NCBI RefSeq assembly: GCF_019551475.1
Contig: NZ_CP047159.1
Span: forward strand, 248,001-312,000
DNA length: 64,000 nucleotides
Direction: 5' to 3'
From: Prevotella sp. Rep29
GTDB lineage: Bacteria > Bacteroidota > Bacteroidia > Bacteroidales > Bacteroidaceae
In this document: positions 62,431 to 64,000 of the stretch, one piece after another
Layout of the letters: each line of letters begins with the position of its first letter
Position numbering within the stretch: position 1 is the first letter of the stretch
Made by a program: the position numbers and the translations under genes
Notes under the pieces: generated by a model
What the model was told of the DNA's origin: nothing
Database searches by the model: none
The model's input: the letters and a program-made list of their open reading frames with translations, nothing else

Positions 62431-64000
62431 GATAAAGCGAGCAAGGGCGCACGGTGGATGCCTTGGCTCACGGAGGCGATGAAGGACGTGATAAGCTGCG
62501 ATAAGCTGCGGGTAGGTGCAAATGACCATTGATCCGCGGATTTCCGAATGGGACAACCCGGCCGTCTGAAGGACGGTCATCCTTACGTATTTTGTAAGGA
62601 GGCGAACCGGGGGAACTGAAACATCTTAGTACCCCGAGGAAGAGAAAATAACTGAATGATTCCCCCAGTAGTGGCGAGCGACCGGGGAAGAGCCCAAACC
62701 GGGCGTGTGCTTTGCGCATGTCCGGGGTTGTAGGACCGCGCTGTGGTATGTGTATTGCGAGAAGAAGGATCTGGAAAGTTCCGTCAGAGAGGGTGATATC
62801 CCCGTATTCGTAGCAATGCATGGCCTAGCGGTATCCTGAGTAGCGCGGGACACGAGTAATCCTGCGTGAATCTGCCGGGACCATCCGGTAAGGCTAAATA
62901 CTCCCGTGAGACCGATAGTGTACTAGTACCGTGAGGGAAAGGTGAAAAGCACCCCTGGCAGGGGAGTGAAATAGTTCCTGAACCCGTGCGCCTACAAGCG
63001 GTCGGAGCATGTTTTTGCATGTGACGGCGTGCCTTTTGCATAATGAACCTACGAGTTGCCGTCGCCGGCGAGGTTAAGCGTCACGAGACGCGTTATCCGC
63101 AGTGAAAGCGAGCCTGAACAGGGCGTTTAGTCGGTGGTGGCAGACGCGAAACCGAGTGATCTACACATGGCCAGGGTGAAGTTCCGGTAACACGGAATGG
63201 AGGCCCGAACGGATAAGCGTTGAAAAGCTTCCCGATGAGTTGTGTGTAGGAGTGAAAGGCCAATCAAACTCGGAGATAGCTCGTACTCCCCGAAAGGCAT
63301 TTAGGTGCCGCGTCGCGTGTTTCGCGTGAGAGGTAGAGCGACCGATAGGATGCGAGGGCTTCACCGCCTATCAAGTCCTGACGAACTCCGAATGCTCACG
63401 CGTAGTAGCGCGGCAGTAAGGGCGCGGGTGCTAAGGTCCGTGCCCGAGAGGAGAAGAATCCGGACCGCCGTCTAAGGTCCCCGAGTGCTGCCTGAGTTAG
63501 TCTAACGAAGTCCGGTCCCCGTGACAGCCAGGATGTTGGCTTGGAAGCAGCCATTCATTCAAAGAGTGCGTAACAGCTCACTGGTCGAGGGTCCGGGCGT
63601 GGATAATAATCGGGTATAAGGCAGCCACCGAAGGCGCGGGATAGTATATTGATTTATAGTATCGGTAGGGGAGCATTCCGTGTGCGTTGAATGGTGTACG
63701 TGAGTTATCCTGGAGCGCACGGAAACGCAAATGTAGGTATAAGTAACGATTAGGGGCGTGTGATCCGCCCCGCCGCAAGACCGAGGTTTCCCGGGCGATG
63801 CTGATCAGCCCGGGGTCAGTCGGGTCCTAAGGCTCAGCCGAGTGGCGAGGCCGATGGCTTCACGGTCAACATTCCGTGACTTCCCCCATGAGCGATGTGG
63901 TGACGGAGCAGTGGAACCGCCGCGCACTGCCGGAGTAGTGCGTTGAAGGGTGTAGGCGCCGATGCGTATAGGCAAATCCGTACGCAGAGCCGACCCTGAG
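62431..64000 (+). rRNA. 23S ribosomal RNA (5' part, runs off the window)
   Basis: Begins near GATAAAGCGAGCAAGG and reads GCACGGTGGATGCCTTGG, the conserved 23S 5' region; about 1570 nt are present. Later landmarks include CCGATAGTGTACTAGTACCG near 62910 and GTGCGTAACAGCTCACTGG near 63566. No intervening sequence is evident in the part visible. Confidence 0.97.

Overview
The window comes from a member of Bacteroidales, most likely Prevotellaceae. The evidence is the 16S rRNA sequence, the Bacteroidetes-type promoters (TTTG, about 19 bp, TAnnTTTG) before HU, the rRNA operon, rpmH, metK and an outer-membrane receptor gene, and family-specific proteins: fused SecDF, DUF4271 beside HemD, a NigD-like lipoprotein, a rhomboid with a C-terminal tail, OMP_b-brl receptors, and a C10 (interpain-like) protease with a Por-type C-terminal tail. 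Species cannot be named from the sequence alone.

Layout. 1-16.6 kb is mostly minus-strand housekeeping: RNase R, a HAD phosphatase, a metallo-beta-lactamase/rubredoxin fusion, tRNA-Arg, an ADP-ribosylglycohydrolase, SecDF, an EEP-family enzyme, a rhomboid protease, HU, tRNA-Gln, TyrS, then a compact YidD/RnpA/HemD/DUF4271/MetK run. 17-28 kb carries a large secreted C10 protease, an LTA-synthase-like phosphotransferase with an MsbA-like exporter, a small membrane protein and an M16 peptidase. 28-32 kb is a plus-strand set of exported proteins (FG-GAP-like, DUF3160, CapA). 32-37.5 kb holds SpeA, shikimate kinase, topoisomerase I and a Nudix hydrolase. 37.6-46.3 kb is the accessory part: an esterase, an ECF sigma/anti-sigma pair, a cluster of paralogous small membrane proteins, a receptor gene broken by one in-frame stop, and an intact receptor. 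46.5-54 kb has LpxH, a four-helix-bundle gene inside what looks like a small mobile element, a MIP18/SufT protein, a lipoprotein, tRNA-Ala(GGC), a second ECF sigma/anti-sigma/Spy-like/esterase operon, RadC, a GT2 glycosyltransferase and EF-P. 54-59.7 kb is plus-strand: rpmH (51 codons), a PASTA protein, RluD, Ddl, a PlsC-type acyltransferase and a lipoprotein. From 59.8 kb an rRNA operon runs off the end: promoter, 16S, tRNA-Ile, tRNA-Ala and the 5' half of 23S.

The most interesting material lies between genes. (1) Five intergenic copies of an array built from 15-bp near-palindromes of the type AAAAGTGNCACTTTT set exactly 22 bp apart. The fuller copies are flanked by TGTATATTTATRC-type motifs, giving elements of about 215 bp that sit between transcription units. 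(2) A 573-bp element holds a four-helix-bundle (23S IVP-like) gene between 39-bp terminal inverted repeats. A 94-bp gene-less copy with the same inverted repeats lies in the 16S-23S spacer. (3) The 3' end of tRNA-Ile is tandemly repeated at an exact 50-bp period in that spacer. (4) Two families of small multi-pass membrane proteins occur in a cluster at 40-41.7 kb and again at 24.9 kb, with related sequence just downstream of three of the four genes. All of this was read by eye from one window. No database search was possible, so statements of novelty are inference.
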